Source of the DNA: Microbacterium sp.
Lineage (GTDB): Bacteria > Actinomycetota > Actinomycetes > Actinomycetales > Microbacteriaceae
Length of the DNA: 7,597 bases
Assembly: GCA_031286555.1 (NCBI GenBank)
Contig: JAITUD010000214.1
Span: 1 to 7,597 of the forward strand
Direction of reading: 5' to 3'
The notes beneath the pieces are model-generated. The model ran no database searches, had not been told where the DNA came from, and saw nothing but the letters and a program-made list of their open reading frames with translations. This document shows, in pieces, positions 6,145-7,597 of this stretch. The stretch's first letter is position 1; the number at the start of each line of letters is the position of its first letter. A program made the translations under genes and the position numbers.

Positions 6145-7597
6145 GACGAGCTCCGCTGCTCGGCGGCGAGCTCGTGCACGACGTCCTTCGTGCCGACATA
6201 CAGACGCAGGTACCTGTCGAAGAGCGCGTCATAGGCCTCGCGGACCGACGGGTCGGGTTCGATGCGGTCCGTCACAGGGTTCCAGTCCGTGATCAGCGGC
6301 ACATCGCCGTCGGCGACGGCCACCGCCGCGAGGAAGGCGGCGCCGTAGCTGGCGCCGATGGTGGTCTTCGGCACCTCCTGCACCAGACCCGTGACATCGG
6401 AGACGATCTGCAGCCAGAGACGCCCCTGCGTGCCGCCGCCGACGGCGACGATGCGGCGGATGTCGGCGCCTGCAGCGCGCATCGTCTCGACGTTGTGCCG
6501 CACGCCGAGCGCGGTGGCCTCCAGCGCCGCGCGGTACAGATCGCCGCGGCCGTGCTCCAGGGTGAGCCCGGCGATCACGCCGCGGGCATCCGGGTCCTGG
6601 ATCGGGGTGCGCTCCCCGGCGAAGTACGGCAGCATCAGCAGGCCGCGCGCGCCGGCGCCGGATGCCTCGGCCTCGGCGAGCAGCTGCGGGTAGTCGGCCG
6701 CGGCGAGGTCTTTCAGCCAGGCGGTGAGAGCGCCCGAGGTGGACAGTCCGCCGGCGAGGTTGCGGGTGCCGGCGAAGGCGCCCGCCGTGGTCCACATCGA
6801 CGGGGTGCGCAGCGTGTGCTCCCCGGTCGCGACGAGGAACATCGTCGTGCCGTACATGAGCATGAGGTCGCCGACCTCGTGCGCGCCGACGCTGACCGCC
6901 TCGGTCCAGGCGTCGATGGTTCCGGCGATCACGGGGGTCCCGGCCGGGATGCCGGTGAGGGCGGATGCCGCGTCGGAGACGGCGCCGGCGATGTCGCCCG
7001 CCCACAGCAGCGGCGGCTGCTCGATGCCGTCGGCGTAGCGTCGCCACCATGGCTGATACCAACTCTCGTGCTCGATGTCGTAGAGCGGTGAGGTCTGGCT
7101 GGCCGACTGGTGGTCGAGCACGTAGGCGCCGGTGAGCCGCCTGGCCAACCAGGAAGCGGGCATGAAGAGCCTCTTCGCGCGGGCGAACGCCTCGGGCTCC
7201 TCGTCGGAGATCCAGGCGATCTTCGCGCCGGCGGCCTGCGAGGTGAGGATCGAGCCGCCCACGCGGGCGATCTCGTCCTCGCCGAGCTCCTCGGTCATGC
7301 GGGTGATCTGCGCTGTCGCGCGGGTGTCGACACCGTAGAGGATCGCGGGCCGCACCGGCTCGTCGTTCTCGTCGGCGAGCAGCACGCACGGCCCCATGCC
7401 GCTGACCCCGACGCCCGCGATCTCGGCATCCGGATGCGCGGAGAGCAGTTCACGCGCGATCGCGATGAACTCGTCCCACCAGATGCGCCCGTCCATCTCG
7501 ACCCACCCGGTCCGCGGACGATCGACATCGTGCGCCCGCGTCGCGGTCGCGAGGATGACGCCGTCGGCGTCCGCCAGCACACCCTTGGTGCTCGATG
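6141..7597 (-). CDS. FGGY-family carbohydrate kinase (xylulokinase-like), N-terminus just outside window
   Basis: The window holds 484 codons plus two bases; about ten N-terminal residues are missing. It begins SSTKGVLADADG, the tail of the DxGTSSTKG phosphate-binding motif, so the reading frame clearly continues past the right edge, and the in-frame GTG at 7580 is an internal valine codon. The conserved catalytic-base region reads GTIDAWTEAVSVG, with the Asp codon at 6914-6912. YGTTMFLV, FAGERTPIQDPDARG and the C-terminal signature VGGGTQGRLWLQIVSDVTG followed by GASYGAAFLA complete an FGGY kinase with both actin-like domains. Such enzymes phosphorylate ketoses or polyols with ATP. With a fucose-isomerase-like enzyme downstream, a ketose such as L-fuculose, D-ribulose or D-xylulose is plausible; sequence alone does not decide. 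The TGA stop (6143-6141) overlaps the GTG start of the glycosidase gene by 4 bp, suggesting translational coupling. Confidence 0.93.
   Translation of the reverse strand, partial: SSTKGVLADADGVILATATRAHDVDRPRTGWVEMDGRIWWDEFIAIARELLSAHPDAEIAGVGVSGMGPCVLLADENDEPVRPAILYGVDTRATAQITRMTEELGEDEIARVGGSILTSQAAGAKIAWISDEEPEAFARAKRLFMPASWLARRLTGAYVLDHQSASQTSPLYDIEHESWYQPWWRRYADGIEQPPLLWAGDIAGAVSDAASALTGIPAGTPVIAGTIDAWTEAVSVGAHEVGDLMLMYGTTMFLVATGEHTLRTPSMWTTAGAFAGTRNLAGGLSTSGALTAWLKDLAAADYPQLLAEAEASGAGARGLLMLPYFAGERTPIQDPDARGVIAGLTLEHGRGDLYRAALEATALGVRHNVETMRAAGADIRRIVAVGGGTQGRLWLQIVSDVTGLVQEVPKTTIGASYGAAFLAAVAVADGDVPLITDWNPVTDRIEPDPSVREAYDALFDRYLRLYVGTKDVVHELAAEQRSSS
6151..6154 (-). promoter_or_regulatory. 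Ribosome binding site of the GH116 gene, inside the kinase 3' end
   Basis: GGAG on the minus strand, six bases before the GTG at 6144 and within the last codons of the kinase gene. Together with the GTGA overlap, it fixes the GTG as the start rather than a later codon, because the conserved LLGGIGTGN motif begins only 18 residues in. Confidence 0.75.

Noticed and set aside
7578..7580. GTG as the start of the sugar kinase
   Set aside because: The frame continues upstream to the window edge with SSTKG, part of the conserved FGGY phosphate-binding motif, so this codon is an internal valine and the true start is outside the window.
1..7597. Novel defence, phage or mobile system
   Set aside because: All space is occupied by one membrane protein, DUF2252 and sugar catabolism genes; no transposase, integrase, nuclease, array of repeats, tRNA or attachment site was seen.

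Overview
The window is about 70% G+C (estimate by eye) with strong G/C preference at third codon positions. It is also dotted with GGATGC/GCATCC hexamers. Together with the style of the encoded proteins, this suggests a high-GC actinobacterium, most likely a Microbacteriaceae member such as Microbacterium. That assignment is inference; no rRNA or other marker gene is present.

Layout. Positions 1-503 (minus strand) hold the first 167 codons of an unrecognised multi-helix membrane protein that runs off the left edge. A 97-bp divergent intergenic region (504-600) carries a possible shared promoter core and two perfect odd-length palindromes. Positions 601-1947 (plus strand) encode a complete DUF2252 protein with kinase-like motifs. 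From 1937 to the right edge, everything is one minus-strand block read from right to left: an FGGY-family sugar kinase (7597 down to 6141, missing only its extreme N-terminus), a GH116 beta-glycosidase (6144-3592) and an L-fucose isomerase-like protein (3568-1937). Gaps are minimal: a 4-bp stop/start overlap between kinase and glycosidase, and 23 bp between glycosidase and isomerase. The isomerase gene and the DUF2252 gene converge and overlap by 11 bp. No stretch longer than 100 bp lacks a gene.

How the genes work together (inference). The three-gene block looks like a cytoplasmic catabolic unit: GH116 splits an imported glycoside, the isomerase turns the released aldose into a ketose, and the FGGY kinase phosphorylates the ketose. 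Transporter, regulator and aldolase or dehydrogenase genes, if any, lie upstream beyond the right edge. The characterised substrates of GH116 enzymes (glucosides, xylosides, GlcNAc-ides) do not match those of L-fucose isomerases (L-fucose, D-arabinose and relatives), so the true substrate is open and is the main biochemical question here.

Other points of interest are a 25-bp palindromic repeat sitting in frame inside the GH116 gene, an apparently permuted order of kinase motifs in the DUF2252 protein, and the compact divergent promoter region. I saw no CRISPR array, tRNA, rRNA, insertion sequence, prophage, toxin-antitoxin or defence locus.
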